From Anammoximicrobium sp032229885 (GTDB lineage: Bacteria > Planctomycetota > Planctomycetia > Pirellulales > Pirellulaceae), in contig JAVYAJ010000066.1 in assembly GCA_032229885.1 (NCBI GenBank), forward strand, positions 1 to 39,786: DNA of 39,786 nt, written 5' to 3'. Below the pieces are notes generated by a model. That model had not been told where the DNA came from. It worked only from the letters and a program-made list of their open reading frames with translations, and searched no databases. The first letter of the stretch is position 1; every line of letters starts with the position of its first letter. A program made the translations under genes and the position numbers. Below, in pieces: positions 9,091-18,042 of this stretch.

Positions 9091-9220
9091 AAGCGAGGAT
9101 GTCTCGGCCGGCAGAAAAGAGGGATTCGCGACGCAACTCAGTCGTCGTGGTCAGTTTTTCGCAGACCGTGATTCGCGAAAATTCCGACCAGATCCGCGAG
9201 AATTCGACAACCGAAACGTC

Positions 9221-9451
9221 TCAATCATCCTTAAGGTTGAAGAACTGGCTGGAAAACGTAAGGATTGCTTTGAGGACGATCGCGTGTGCGATCAGTCGCT
9301 CGATCTGCAGCGAAATCCACGCCAGCAACACAATCACGATACCGGTCGCGCGACTCTCCGCCGGCAGCAAGGCTCCGATGATCCCGCATACGATCATCGC
9401 CACCAGCCAATTGAGCCCCGGAGAAACCAGGGGGCTACTGTTCTCTTCCAT
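9221..9451 (-). CDS. Small two-helix membrane protein, unknown function
   Basis: A 76-residue protein if translated from the ATG at 9451; an open frame continues to 9535, but that extension looks non-coding. Two hydrophobic stretches are visible, NWLVAMIVCGIIGALL and GIVIVLLAWISLQIERLIAH, separated by a short polar loop. The tail ends LKDD. The start has no clear Shine-Dalgarno. I do not recognise a family. The gene lies upstream-adjacent to no obvious partner and points away from the tRNA-Arg gene region. It could be a real small membrane protein; chance cannot be excluded. Confidence 0.45.
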   Translation of the reverse strand: MEENSSPLVSPGLNWLVAMIVCGIIGALLPAESRATGIVIVLLAWISLQIERLIAHAIVLKAILTFSSQFFNLKDD

Positions 9452-9573
9452 GTCGCACCAGGTACGTGACAGGCACAGCAAACCCCGATACACTACCCGC
9501 GCCAGAACGCGGTGAGACGTGCCGACATTCGCCACCTAGCCTAGCGCCTCGCAGCAGCGGAGGTTCTGTCAAG

Positions 9574-9647
<74 letters not shown>

Positions 9648-10023
9648 TTCTAATACGCCGAAGCGGAGATCGGCTAGGCCTGTCGATCGGGCTGAATGGC
9701 TTTCTGACGTACGTGCCGGGCGCGGGCTGCCGCCGGCTGTCTCGCGGCGTCGCAGTCTCGCTGACCGTTCGCATCGACGCCGGCGTATCAGTGCAACTGT
9801 ATCGATGGAATTATATCGGTGGAACTGCGGGCCAAATGCGCGCCGAGTCGTTATCCGCCGGGTCGCCATCCGCCGGGTCGCCCACGGAACGTGCGCGTGT
9901 ATTCTACTGACTTAAATCAGCAGTGGAAGATGGTCGGTGATAATTCTCGACGAAAAATCCGTCCGAGGTCGTAGATTTGCCTCATAAGCAGGCGTTCCCA
10001 CAACCCGCGTCTCGCTGTCGAGA
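9648..10023. other. Non-coding region upstream of tRNA-Arg
   Basis: About 375 bp between the tRNA-Arg 5' end and the lipoprotein stop, expected to hold the tRNA promoter. It contains a perfect 15-bp tandem duplication (ATCCGCCGGGTCGCC at 9853-9867 and 9868-9882). No gene is seen. Confidence 0.5.
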
Positions 10024-10440
10024 TTACGACTCTAAGTCGAAATTGGCTTCGTTGCTGCCTTCGTTGACAGTGGCCGTCAGTCCGCTGGTCTGGGGATCCT
10101 GGTATTTGGGCGGGATCGGAGACGACTCGGGCTTGGCGCCCGCGGCCATCTCGTCCGGAGTCGGCGCCGCGGGCGGTTGGATTGCCACCTGGTACGTTCC
10201 CGTACGAGCCGAATCGATGCGGAACCTGCCGGAAGAATCGATTTCGCCGCTGGCGCCGATTCCCGTATCGCTGTTGATGATCGTGACCATGCCGCCGGAC
10301 AGCGGTTCGCCCTTCAGAGAGACTTTTCCCGTCAAGCTGCCCGCTGGGAGTTCCTGCGGCCCGCATCCAGCCCAGCAAACGGCAGACGCCGCCAAGGCCA
10401 CCGCGAGCGCCGTCCATCGTCGAAGTTTGACGCATTTCAT
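10024..10440 (-). CDS. Lipoprotein with carboxypeptidase-regulatory-like domain
   Basis: A 138-residue protein from the ATG at 10440 (MKCVKLRRW). An upstream in-frame extension is rejected because the signal peptide begins here. Residues 1-26 form a lipoprotein signal ending in a WAGC lipobox-like site. The mature part reads TGKVSLKGEPLSGGMVTI, then SGEIDSSGRFRI and GTYQVAI, the beta-sandwich pattern of carboxypeptidase-regulatory-like domains common in small planctomycete lipoproteins. The tail is Pro/Ser/Asp-rich. It lies 28 bp downstream of the DUF1559 gene on the same strand, so the two are almost certainly co-transcribed. The role is unknown, probably envelope-associated. Confidence 0.85.
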   Translation of the reverse strand: MKCVKLRRWTALAVALAASAVCWAGCGPQELPAGSLTGKVSLKGEPLSGGMVTIINSDTGIGASGEIDSSGRFRIDSARTGTYQVAIQPPAAPTPDEMAAGAKPESSPIPPKYQDPQTSGLTATVNEGSNEANFDLES

Positions 10441-10468
10441 CTGTTCGTGTTCTCCCTGCTGGCAGGAA

Positions 10469-11467
10469 TCAGAATTCACCGACGCTCTCGCCATCGTCGC
10501 ACGAGCCTATTCGCAACAGCGTCGTCATGTCCACCGTGCTGGCGAGGAAACGGACGCTGCCGTCGGCGAGCACCGCCTGAATCCCGCCCGGATGGAACGA
10601 GTTCAGGACCGTGTTGGTCATATAGCACTGATCGCTCGAAGCGGCCACCGACGTGGGGCTGTTGATCGCCCACCGGATCACCGACAGGCCAGTGTGATAG
10701 AAGTTGTGGTTGGCGGGCATCGTGGCGACCGTGTACACGGGGTTTCCGGGATCTGCCGCAGTTCCCGTCCAGCCGCCGTTATAGTTCGCGCGAATGAGCA
10801 CCTTGTCCACCAGGCCCGATTGTTCAGCCAAGAGCAGGCTGTTGGATGCCCCGTCGACCGCGCTCTGCAAGCCGCGATTCTCGTTTGGCAACAGCAGCCC
10901 ATTGCGGCAGACCATCCCTCGCATGCTCTGCTTGCAAATCGTCGCTCGATCGCCGGGATCCGGGTACGCCCCGGAGACGCCCACGTAATCGTGCATCTGG
11001 CTGTTGTTTGGATTCGCCGTGCCTTTGTCAGCCTCGAAGGGTCCCATCGTGCTCGACGGGCATTTGTACGCTTTGACGACCAAGCCCGACAAGATCTCGT
11101 TGCCGTTGGAAAACGGGCCGGATCCGGCGCCCGCAAACCCGCCTGTCTCGAAGTTCAGTTGATCGAACACCGCCCGCTCTTCCATAAACGCCAGAATCGA
11201 GGCCCGCCAGTTGGTGCCGTACGAGTTGCGCGGCACCAACGTCGGATGTGATCGCGACCCGAACGGAAAAGCCTGGAACGTATCGTGGTAATTGTGCAAT
11301 GCCAGTCCCATCTGCTTTAGATTGTTCGAGCATTGGCTGCGGCGAGCGGCCTCGCGAGCCGCCTGAATCGCGGGCAATAGCAAGGCAACCAAGATGCCGA
11401 TGATCGCGATCACCACGAGCAATTCGACCAAAGTAAATCCCATCCGGCCTCGAAAACGTGACGCCAT
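10469..11467 (-). CDS. DUF1559 protein, prepilin-type N-terminus
   Basis: A 332-residue protein of the family hugely expanded in planctomycetes. It opens with a type IV prepilin-like leader (RGRMGFTLVELLVVIAI) cleaved before Phe, followed by the hydrophobic helix and AAREAARRSQCSNNLKQ. The central region has the family's typical NYHDTFQAFPFG and CPSS segments. Near the C-terminus FHPGGIQAVLADGSVRFL is the H-x9-DG motif. Such proteins are thought to be pseudopilins of secretion or surface structures; this specific role is unproven. A strong Shine-Dalgarno (GGGAGGTG) precedes the ATG. A lipoprotein gene follows at once, the usual partner arrangement. Confidence 0.95.
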   Translation of the reverse strand: MASRFRGRMGFTLVELLVVIAIIGILVALLLPAIQAAREAARRSQCSNNLKQMGLALHNYHDTFQAFPFGSRSHPTLVPRNSYGTNWRASILAFMEERAVFDQLNFETGGFAGAGSGPFSNGNEILSGLVVKAYKCPSSTMGPFEADKGTANPNNSQMHDYVGVSGAYPDPGDRATICKQSMRGMVCRNGLLLPNENRGLQSAVDGASNSLLLAEQSGLVDKVLIRANYNGGWTGTAADPGNPVYTVATMPANHNFYHTGLSVIRWAINSPTSVAASSDQCYMTNTVLNSFHPGGIQAVLADGSVRFLASTVDMTTLLRIGSCDDGESVGEF

Positions 11468-11598
11468 AACGCACCTCCCGCGTGCAATTCGATGACAAAA
11501 AAGATGCGGCCGGCATGGCCGTCGGCGAGCGTATCCGGTGTTTGGCGTGCGTCTATACCGTGTCGCTCGGCTGGAAATGCATCTTCAAGCGGTATATG

Positions 11599-11626
11599 AT
11601 TCTACCACATGTCTGAGCGGCTTCAA
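11599..11626 (-). promoter_or_regulatory. Candidate sigma70-type promoter for the DUF1559 unit
   Basis: On the minus strand TTGAAG (11621-11626) and TAGAAT (11599-11604) are separated by 16 bp. The 5' leader to the DUF1559 ATG would be about 125 nt. This is a sequence match only. Confidence 0.4.
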
Positions 11627-11853
11627 GCAGCAAGTGACGCATTTGAAGGCTTCATTGTCCACAACGTACCTGGCAGGCGATCCTCGCAGCGAAAGCGGCG
11701 TCGCGTGAGCGATTTTTAGTGCGACGTCGAGGCTGAATATTGGCGGGACCAGGGATTGTCAGGCCGCGGGAATTCCGTGCTCTGGCGAGTGCGACAACGC
11801 AAGACTTATGGTTGGACAATGCACTAGCTGGGTATCGTCGATCGCGAAATCCT

Positions 11854-11882
11854 TTGACGACAACTTTCACATCCTATAGACT
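11854..11882 (+). promoter_or_regulatory. Candidate sigma70-type promoter upstream of the FHA gene
   Basis: TTGACG (11854-11859) and TAGACT (11877-11882) with 17-bp spacing, in AT-richer DNA than its surroundings. The leader to the ATG at 12094 would be about 200 nt, which is long, so another promoter is possible. Confidence 0.35.
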
Positions 11883-12093
11883 AAACTAGATATTTGCGTG
11901 CCACGAGTTATTAGCAGGTTTGCGGGTTATAGCTCGGATCTTCGGATAACCGACGACGGCGAACAAGCCGGGTCGATCATGGATTCAACGCGGCAGGGTT
12001 GTCCGTCTGAACGGGTTGGGGTGGATGCTCTGGCGGCGATACGACGATTCACGATAAACGGGTGGCGGTTTGAATCAACGGAGAGCAGAACAG

Positions 12094-12492
12094 ATGTACG
12101 GCGAACTTGTCCCCACAGGCGGTGGTGATCCGATTCCGTTGCTGAAGAAGCGATTGGTGGTCGGGCGGCGCGAAGCCTGTGATATTGTCCTGCGATTCGC
12201 CAATGTCTCGGGGCAGCACTGCGAGCTCGTGGCCGACTCGGGCTATTGGTTCGTGTCGGACAAGGGCAGCCGCAATGGCACGAAAGTGAACGGGTTGCGG
12301 ATCGCGACGATGCGCAAACGGCTGGACCCCGGCGATACGCTGGCGGTCGCCAGCCACCGTTACGAGGTGCGGTACTCGCCCGTAGACCACCTGGGCGCCG
12401 CCGGGCCCCCGCCGGCCGAAGAGGAACCCATCCGGGACGTCATGTCGCAGAGCTTGCTCGAGCGCGCAGGACTCAAGCGACGGCAATTATAG
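12094..12492 (+). CDS. Small FHA-domain protein
   Basis: A 132-residue protein with one forkhead-associated domain, which binds phosphothreonine peptides. The start is the ATG at 12094, preceded by GGAGAG 8 nt upstream; a TTG eight codons earlier is less likely. The core motifs are present in order: GRR (24-26), CDIVL, VSGQHC (38-43), and SRNGTKVNG (about 59-67). The domain fills about residues 5-105, and a short charged tail follows, with a possible helical end LLERAGLKRRQL. It could read phosphorylation by a Ser/Thr kinase such as the one at 1353-4067, but nothing links them except co-occurrence. It is a single-gene unit. Confidence 0.9.
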   Translation: MYGELVPTGGGDPIPLLKKRLVVGRREACDIVLRFANVSGQHCELVADSGYWFVSDKGSRNGTKVNGLRIATMRKRLDPGDTLAVASHRYEVRYSPVDHLGAAGPPPAEEEPIRDVMSQSLLERAGLKRRQL

Positions 12493-12513
12493 ATGGCCAG
12501 TATAGATGGCCAG
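12488..12513. repeat. Tandem 13-bp direct repeat at the FHA stop codon
   Basis: TATAGATGGCCAG occurs twice without spacer (12488-12500, 12501-12513). The first copy contains the FHA stop codon TAG. It is probably a small slippage duplication. An 8-bp inverted repeat (CATCCGAG at 12519-12526, CTCGGATG at 12543-12550) follows between the convergent genes. Confidence 0.5.
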
Positions 12514-12709
12514 AAAGCCATCCGAGGTCTCGAACCGTCGATCTCGGATGCCGCAGCGCGTGCGCGGGTCCGACGCCCGCGGGCCGGCCGCGTCGCGTGC
12601 TGCGCGCTGGAATCGTGAGCCGCTTCCGCCGCTTGGCTCGCGCTCGCCCTCATCGGCCTCGATGAACGGGGGGCGTCTGGCGACGTGTCGCTCGCGTCGG
12701 TTAGAGTCC

Positions 12710-14497
12710 TCAGTCGGCGGGCGCCCGCTTGCCCAGGGCAGCGATCGCTTCGGCCAGTTCGGCGCGGGCGTCGAGCAGAGCTTGGGGATCGCGCGCGTAG
12801 TCCCACCACGAAGGGGCAATGCGATCGACGATGCGCTGGACCGCGTCCTGGCCGCCGAGTCGCTCGAGCAACGCCATGTACTCGTAGTCCTCCATGCCAT
12901 CCCGCAGGTTCTTCAGACGCATGCTGGCGACAGGACCGGCGATTCCACAGGGGACGCCGGGGTACAACAGGTATCCACCCCCGTTGAAATGTCGCGGATG
13001 CGTAAACGCGGGGTTTAGCCAGGGATCGAGCACACGGGTGACCGTGCTCCAGTACAGCAAGCCTGTGATGCCGTACTGCCGATTGATCCAGGTCGGGATG
13101 CGATAGACCAGCAGCGGGCGGTCGAGATGCCAATAAGGCGGGTCCTTGTCGCGCACTTCGGCGTACCGCGGGTGATATGGCGGCGCGCGCTGAACCAGGG
13201 CCGTATAGGACCACACCGAGTCGCCGGCGGCTAGTTTAGCTCGAATCGTGTCGCGGTCGATGAACGCCCACAGGGGGCACCAGATGTCAACTGCCGGATC
13301 GATATCCGGCCACGACGGATCCTGGAGATAGGTCTGCTCGACGACCAGCCGCTTCAGCTCCGGTGCGCCTTCGTGAACGACCTCGCCTAGGACGCGCACC
13401 TGTTCGTAGTTCTCTTGCGTGTTCGGCTCGTCGAGCATGTACAGATAGGCGCGATCCGCCCAGCCGTTGGCTTTCACGTACGCATAATACTCGCGGTAGT
13501 AGCGGACGGCTTTCTCGCGCTCGGCGGGCGGCACGGTCTTGTAATCCGATCCGGTCGTGGAATGGGGCAGGCGGCCGAACGGCGAGGTGGGGATCTGGAA
13601 ATCCGTCACGTGCAGTTGACGCATGAACTTCACGAGCGCCGCATGACGCTCGGGCACGATCGTCAAACCGCCGTCGGCATTGACCTGCGGCAGCAGGTGG
13701 CTGGGCACGGGCGGGTTGATCCGATGGTCAGCCAGCGCCTGGCAGTAACGCGCCTCGATCTCGCGAAACGCCTCGGATTCGCGCGCGACGCCAAAGAAAT
13801 GGCTGATGTTCGAAAAACCGCCAAAGTGGTTCCGGTGCGTGGGACCGTCGGGCAGCGTGAAATCCCACACGGTCAGACTCACGGGGATCTCGGCCTTTCC
13901 CTCGCGTGCGACGACGCGGAACACGCCGCGATATTCGCCGGCCTGCGCGTCGGCGGGCACCTGCACGTCGATCCACAGCGGTTGATTCTGGTTCTCGAAG
14001 ACCTCGAATGGCAGGGCGTACATGTCGAAGCCGGTGGTGACCAAGGGTTCGCCCCACCGCTCGCGGTGTTGGCTGCGCGGCTCGATCGGCTGGCCGGTGA
14101 TCGGGTTGACGAAGGGGACCAGCGCGTCGGGATACAACCCCGGCGGCAGCTCGGCGCGAGGCGTCGACAGTCGGACGCGCACAGATTCCTCGCGGAACAG
14201 CCGAATGCACTCGGCGGGGATCCTCGCCCCATCGTCGCGGGTCAGTTCAGACAGCTCGGCGCCGGTCACGTGCAGCGTCTGGAGGGGCGCGGCCACCACG
14301 ATTTGAAACGACTCGACCTCGTTCCGCGCGGCGGACAGCCGGGCCACGGGCTCGCCGAACGGCGGTTGGTGCGGCACGATCCGCTGAAGCGAGTCGAGCG
14401 CCGTCAGCGCGACCTGCTGCGGGTCGGCGGCGCGGCACAGACCGACGTGCCAGCCGACAACGAGCATCATCAGAACGACACCAAGCAGGCAACGCAT
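12710..14497 (-). CDS. GH123/DUF4091-like exported glycosidase-family protein
   Basis: A 595-residue protein from the ATG at 14497, chosen because GGAGG sits 7 nt upstream and a signal peptide (MRCLLGVVLMMLVVG...LCRA) starts there. An N-terminal beta-sandwich region (about 40-245, ending PADAQAGEYRGVFRV and IPVSLTVWDF) precedes a TIM-barrel-like catalytic region. The adjacent acidic pair Asp356-Glu357 in YLYMLDEPN matches the Asp-Glu pair used by GH123 beta-N-acetylgalactosaminidases. The C-terminal YLLYPG...RLKNLRDGMEDYEYM is the DUF4091 signature. It likely acts in the periplasm or outside on N-acetylhexosamine glycans, though many DUF4091 members are uncharacterised. It is encoded 231 bp downstream of mgtE. 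Confidence 0.85.
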   Translation of the reverse strand: MRCLLGVVLMMLVVGWHVGLCRAADPQQVALTALDSLQRIVPHQPPFGEPVARLSAARNEVESFQIVVAAPLQTLHVTGAELSELTRDDGARIPAECIRLFREESVRVRLSTPRAELPPGLYPDALVPFVNPITGQPIEPRSQHRERWGEPLVTTGFDMYALPFEVFENQNQPLWIDVQVPADAQAGEYRGVFRVVAREGKAEIPVSLTVWDFTLPDGPTHRNHFGGFSNISHFFGVARESEAFREIEARYCQALADHRINPPVPSHLLPQVNADGGLTIVPERHAALVKFMRQLHVTDFQIPTSPFGRLPHSTTGSDYKTVPPAEREKAVRYYREYYAYVKANGWADRAYLYMLDEPNTQENYEQVRVLGEVVHEGAPELKRLVVEQTYLQDPSWPDIDPAVDIWCPLWAFIDRDTIRAKLAAGDSVWSYTALVQRAPPYHPRYAEVRDKDPPYWHLDRPLLVYRIPTWINRQYGITGLLYWSTVTRVLDPWLNPAFTHPRHFNGGGYLLYPGVPCGIAGPVASMRLKNLRDGMEDYEYMALLERLGGQDAVQRIVDRIAPSWWDYARDPQALLDARAELAEAIAALGKRAPAD

Positions 14498-14728
14498 GAT
14501 CGAGCCTCCAGCGAGTGTAGGGGGAGGATCCGGGCGGAAACGCACGGGCGGCCTTGCGATCCGCCGCGCGTTATGCGGACCTGCGTCATTCTGGCCTGCG
14601 CCGCCGCCCACGTCAATCGCCGCGGCGCGCTCTGTCCCTCTGGTCTTGGCCGCCGGATCCAGACGATGCGAGATCGGCCGCGTCAAGCAGGTGATGCAAC
14701 CGGTCCGCCGACAACGGCGCGATCGATG

Positions 14729-16138
14729 TCAGCGCGACAGCCCCAGCATCCAGGTGGCGATCGTGAAATAGAGGAGCAAGCCGGTCGTGTCGGCCAGCGT
14801 GGTGATGAGCGGCGCCGAGGCGACCGCCGGGTCGAGCTTGACGCGCTTGATCAGCAGCGGCAGCGCACCGCCGATGACCGAGGCGGCCAGGACGATCAAC
14901 AGGATCGTCAGCGAGACGGTGTAGGCCACCAGCAGCGGACTGCCCATCAGCAGAGCCCGCGCGATCGTCGCCAAGGCCATCACCATGCCGAGCGTCAAAC
15001 CCACCAACGTCTCGCGCCAGATGACGCGCAGAAAGTCGCCCCACCGCACCTCCTCGACGGCCAACGCTCGGATGACCAGCGTCGACGCTTGGCTGCCCGC
15101 GTTGCCGGCCGTGTCGATCAACAGCGGAATGAAGACTGCCAGCAGGATGACGGATTCCATCGCCGCGCCATATCGATCCATGATCGTCAGTGTCAGCGAT
15201 TGCAGCACGAACAGCAGCAGCAGCCACCACACGCGTGAGTTGATCAACGACCACACGCGGCTTTGTAGATACGGCTGCTCGAGCGGCGTGCTCCCGCCCA
15301 TCTGCTGGATGTCGCGGGTGGCTTCGTCCTGTACGACGTCCAGCACGTCGTCCACAGTGATGACGCCGACCAGCACGTGGTTCGTAGCCACCACGGGCAC
15401 CGCCAGCAAATCGTACCGCGCGAGCGCCTGGGCCACCTCCTCCTGATCCATCGTCACCGGCACGCAGATCACCTGCCGGTCCATCAATTCGCCGACGAAC
15501 GCGGATGGATCCGCGATGATCAGTTGCCGCAACGAGATCACGCCCGACAGACGTCGTTTTTCGTCGGTCACATATAGATAGTAGATCGTCTCGGCAATCG
15601 GCGCCCGTTTGCGGATGTGCTCGATCGCCTCGGCCGCCGTCTGCGTTTCCCGCAGACGCACGAGCTCGGGCGTCATCAAGCCGCCCGCGGTATCCTCGGG
15701 GTACGCCATCAGGGCCCGAATTTCAGCGGCGTCTTCCGGGATCAAGTCCAGTAGGCTGCGCGCCTCGTCGGGCAACAGCGAGCCGGCCAGATCGGCCAGA
15801 TCGTCCGCCGACATGTGTTCGAGGATCGCCCGCAGGCGATCGGTCGGCAGGCCGCGCAGCAAGGCCCGCTGCACATCGACGCGAGATTCCTCGATGACTC
15901 GCGCCGCCGCTGGGGCCGTCAACAGGCTGAACACGCGGCGACGCGGCTCGACGTCCGTCAACCGTTCCGCCACCTGTGCCACATCCGCCGGACGCAGCGT
16001 CAACACGTACTCGTTGAGCTTGGCATCGTCGGGCTGTTCCAGCAGCTCGTGCACGCGGGCGGACATTTCTTCGAACCGCCGCAGACAGCCACTGCGGCAT
16101 TCGGATTCGATGTCGACCGGTGTGTTTTCGACCTCCAT
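14729..16138 (-). CDS. mgtE: Magnesium transporter MgtE
   Basis: A 469-residue Mg2+ channel/transporter of the inner membrane. The start is the ATG at 16138 with AGGAGAA just upstream; the open frame extends 53 codons further but that part is non-coding in character. The order matches MgtE: a cytoplasmic superhelical N-domain (about 25-140), two CBS domains (about 145-275, entered through YPEDTAGGLMTPE), then a membrane domain with about five helices. The signature LLIDTAGNAGSQASTLVIRALA and LADTTGLLLYF, whose Asp corresponds to the pore Mg2+ site, are present. The N-domain and CBS domains normally close the pore at high Mg2+. It lies between two GH123-like genes on the same strand, with gaps of 160 and 231 bp. 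Confidence 0.95.
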   Translation of the reverse strand: MEVENTPVDIESECRSGCLRRFEEMSARVHELLEQPDDAKLNEYVLTLRPADVAQVAERLTDVEPRRRVFSLLTAPAAARVIEESRVDVQRALLRGLPTDRLRAILEHMSADDLADLAGSLLPDEARSLLDLIPEDAAEIRALMAYPEDTAGGLMTPELVRLRETQTAAEAIEHIRKRAPIAETIYYLYVTDEKRRLSGVISLRQLIIADPSAFVGELMDRQVICVPVTMDQEEVAQALARYDLLAVPVVATNHVLVGVITVDDVLDVVQDEATRDIQQMGGSTPLEQPYLQSRVWSLINSRVWWLLLLFVLQSLTLTIMDRYGAAMESVILLAVFIPLLIDTAGNAGSQASTLVIRALAVEEVRWGDFLRVIWRETLVGLTLGMVMALATIARALLMGSPLLVAYTVSLTILLIVLAASVIGGALPLLIKRVKLDPAVASAPLITTLADTTGLLLYFTIATWMLGLSR

Positions 16139-16297
16139 TTCGATTCTCCTGCGCGCTGTTCTACGGGGCCGAACCTGCGTAGATTTTGGTGACAGTGTTG
16201 GAGAGCGGCGCCGGGCGTCCATCGTCGTTGCGCAGCGCACTTGGTTGCGGCCGGATCCGGCGACGCGGCGTGCGATTGGCTCGTGTTCCGTCGCCAA

Positions 16298-17980
16298 TCA
16301 TTCTCGTGGCGATTCCAGGGCCTCGAGCAGTTCCCGGCGGAGTTCGCGAAATCGTGGCGCATCGCGGACATAGGCGGTAAAGGATTCGACCGCCGCGGCG
16401 GCGATCGCCTCGGCCTTGGGGCGATCGCGCGCGGCCAACAGCCTCAACAACTCATAATCCTCGACCCCGTCGCGCATGGCCTCGTGACGAATCGAGTCGA
16501 GCAGGCCGTGGTCTGCCGGATAGACGATCCAGGCATCGCCGGGCGGCAGGAACGACGCCAAGCCATGCCGTGGCTCTAGCTGTCGGAACGGGTCCGGTTG
16601 CCAGTGGTTGAAGCCCCAGTGCAAATAGCCTGTGAACCCCCAGCGAAAGTTGATCCAATGCAGCAACCGCGCCTTGATCACCGGGTAATCGATGAACCGG
16701 TTGGGATAGCGGCCGTTGGGGAAAAGGCAGGTGTACAGCCATACTTCGCGACCCGCCCGCAGACGCTGTTCCAGGCGATCCAGTGAACGGTCGAAACGGC
16801 CGAGTTGCGGAACCCAGACATCGCAGTGCTGGTCGAAGAAGGCGAAATCATCCCGCACGTCCAGCGCTTCCATGATCTGAAACTCGGGCGCGAACTCGCG
16901 GACATAGCCCGCCAGAACCGCATACGGCGCCAGTTGATGGCCGTGAGGCTCGTCCGTGATGTGGATTCGAAAGCGATCCAGCCAGCCGCGGTTCGCCAGA
17001 TGATCGCGCAGCGCCGTCAAGAACACGCGATAGCCTTCGCGGGCCGCCGGATCGTCGACTTCGAGCAACGCTTTGCGCGGGGCGCCGTCCGCGATCTGCC
17101 AAACCCGTGCTTTCACGTGGCCGTCGTAGCCTTCGCGCCAGGCGATCGGTTGGCCTTCGATATAGGTCTTCCGCGCACCGCCTCGCGGCTGAGAAAAGGC
17201 CTCGACCCACGCGTCGAATAGCGCAAAGTCGAACCCCAACGCCCCGTCGTCGGTCACGATCGGCTTGATGAACGGCGCATCCAGCGACGTCCAGAACATA
17301 TTTTGCCGATGGGCCCACATGCTGTCGAACAACAGACGCGCGCACGCCCACCAGGCGTCGCTGTCGACCGGCGCGTCGCCGAATCCCATGGCTGCGGGGC
17401 GCACGGAAAACCAGTTCGTCAACAGCAGTTGCCCGTCGAACGGGACCACTGCCGCATAGACGCGCAGAACCAAGGGCAGCTCGCGTGTCGCCCCTTCGCC
17501 GCGAACCTGCACCGTGCTCTGGTACTCGCCCGGCCGCGCGGTGGCCGGAACCGTCACGTCCAGCCAGAAGCATTCGGTCCGGTCGGCTTCGAGTTCGAGC
17601 GCGCTGCCATCCCGCAACGGATCGGGCAGATCGACCGGCGGCAGCGCGACCCGCTCGTCGGGCGGCGTGCGATGCGTCCCATGCTGGATCGGGACGCGAC
17701 CCACCGTGCGGACGCGAATCTCGAGATCCGGCGCAAACGGCGGGGCGACGATCGTCACCCGCTGGGGGCGATCGCTGCGCACCGCAACCTGGATCGCTTC
17801 GCATTCGCCCCGGGCGGCTCGCAGTTCGCCAGGCGCCAACGATTCGGCCGGACCGTCTCCGACCAGCGTGTGGTGAAGGGAATCGACCCACCAGGCTTGC
17901 AACGAAACCGGCGGATTGGCGGCGAAGGCCGCGTCGTCAGCGATCAACAGGGCGCACCCGATCAAGGCCGCGTGAATCAT
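16298..17980 (-). CDS. Second GH123/DUF4091-like exported protein
   Basis: A 560-residue protein starting at the ATG at 17980, with GGAGA upstream and a signal peptide (MIHAALIGCALLIADDAAFA). The far longer open frame upstream overlaps the CPBP gene antisense-free and is not used. A beta-sandwich N-terminal region ends with PATARPGEYQSTVQV. The catalytic-like region carries Asp343-Glu344 in RIHITDEPH, equivalent to the GH123 acidic pair, and the tail has the DUF4091-type DAWIVYP and RDGVEDYELLRLL. It is a diverged paralogue of the gene at 12710-14497, sharing layout rather than close sequence. It probably acts on extracytoplasmic glycans. Substrate specificity cannot be read from sequence. 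Confidence 0.83.
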   Translation of the reverse strand: MIHAALIGCALLIADDAAFAANPPVSLQAWWVDSLHHTLVGDGPAESLAPGELRAARGECEAIQVAVRSDRPQRVTIVAPPFAPDLEIRVRTVGRVPIQHGTHRTPPDERVALPPVDLPDPLRDGSALELEADRTECFWLDVTVPATARPGEYQSTVQVRGEGATRELPLVLRVYAAVVPFDGQLLLTNWFSVRPAAMGFGDAPVDSDAWWACARLLFDSMWAHRQNMFWTSLDAPFIKPIVTDDGALGFDFALFDAWVEAFSQPRGGARKTYIEGQPIAWREGYDGHVKARVWQIADGAPRKALLEVDDPAAREGYRVFLTALRDHLANRGWLDRFRIHITDEPHGHQLAPYAVLAGYVREFAPEFQIMEALDVRDDFAFFDQHCDVWVPQLGRFDRSLDRLEQRLRAGREVWLYTCLFPNGRYPNRFIDYPVIKARLLHWINFRWGFTGYLHWGFNHWQPDPFRQLEPRHGLASFLPPGDAWIVYPADHGLLDSIRHEAMRDGVEDYELLRLLAARDRPKAEAIAAAAVESFTAYVRDAPRFRELRRELLEALESPRE

Positions 17981-18042
17981 CGGGAGTTCTCCGGTTTCCC
18001 TACAGGATGTGATCAAGGGACGGCCACAAGCGACATCCGTAG

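Larger units (their letters stand above)
8752..9220. other. Intergenic region with palindrome and tRNA-like fragment
   Basis: About 470 bp between the hydrolase stop and a small membrane-protein gene on the other strand. It contains a perfect 18-bp palindrome (8971-8988) and a tRNA-like sequence (9041-9090), both listed separately. I see no credible coding sequence. Confidence 0.55.
11468..12093. other. Divergent intergenic region, DUF1559 and FHA genes
   Basis: About 625 bp between two divergent starts. It holds candidate promoters for both directions (listed separately) and no convincing gene. A 72-codon open frame on the minus strand lacks a ribosome binding site and protein-like composition. 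Confidence 0.5.

Noticed and set aside
13415..15238. 607-codon plus-strand frame
   Set aside because: Antisense to a GH123-like gene and mgtE; His/Arg/Gln-rich composition caused by high GC.
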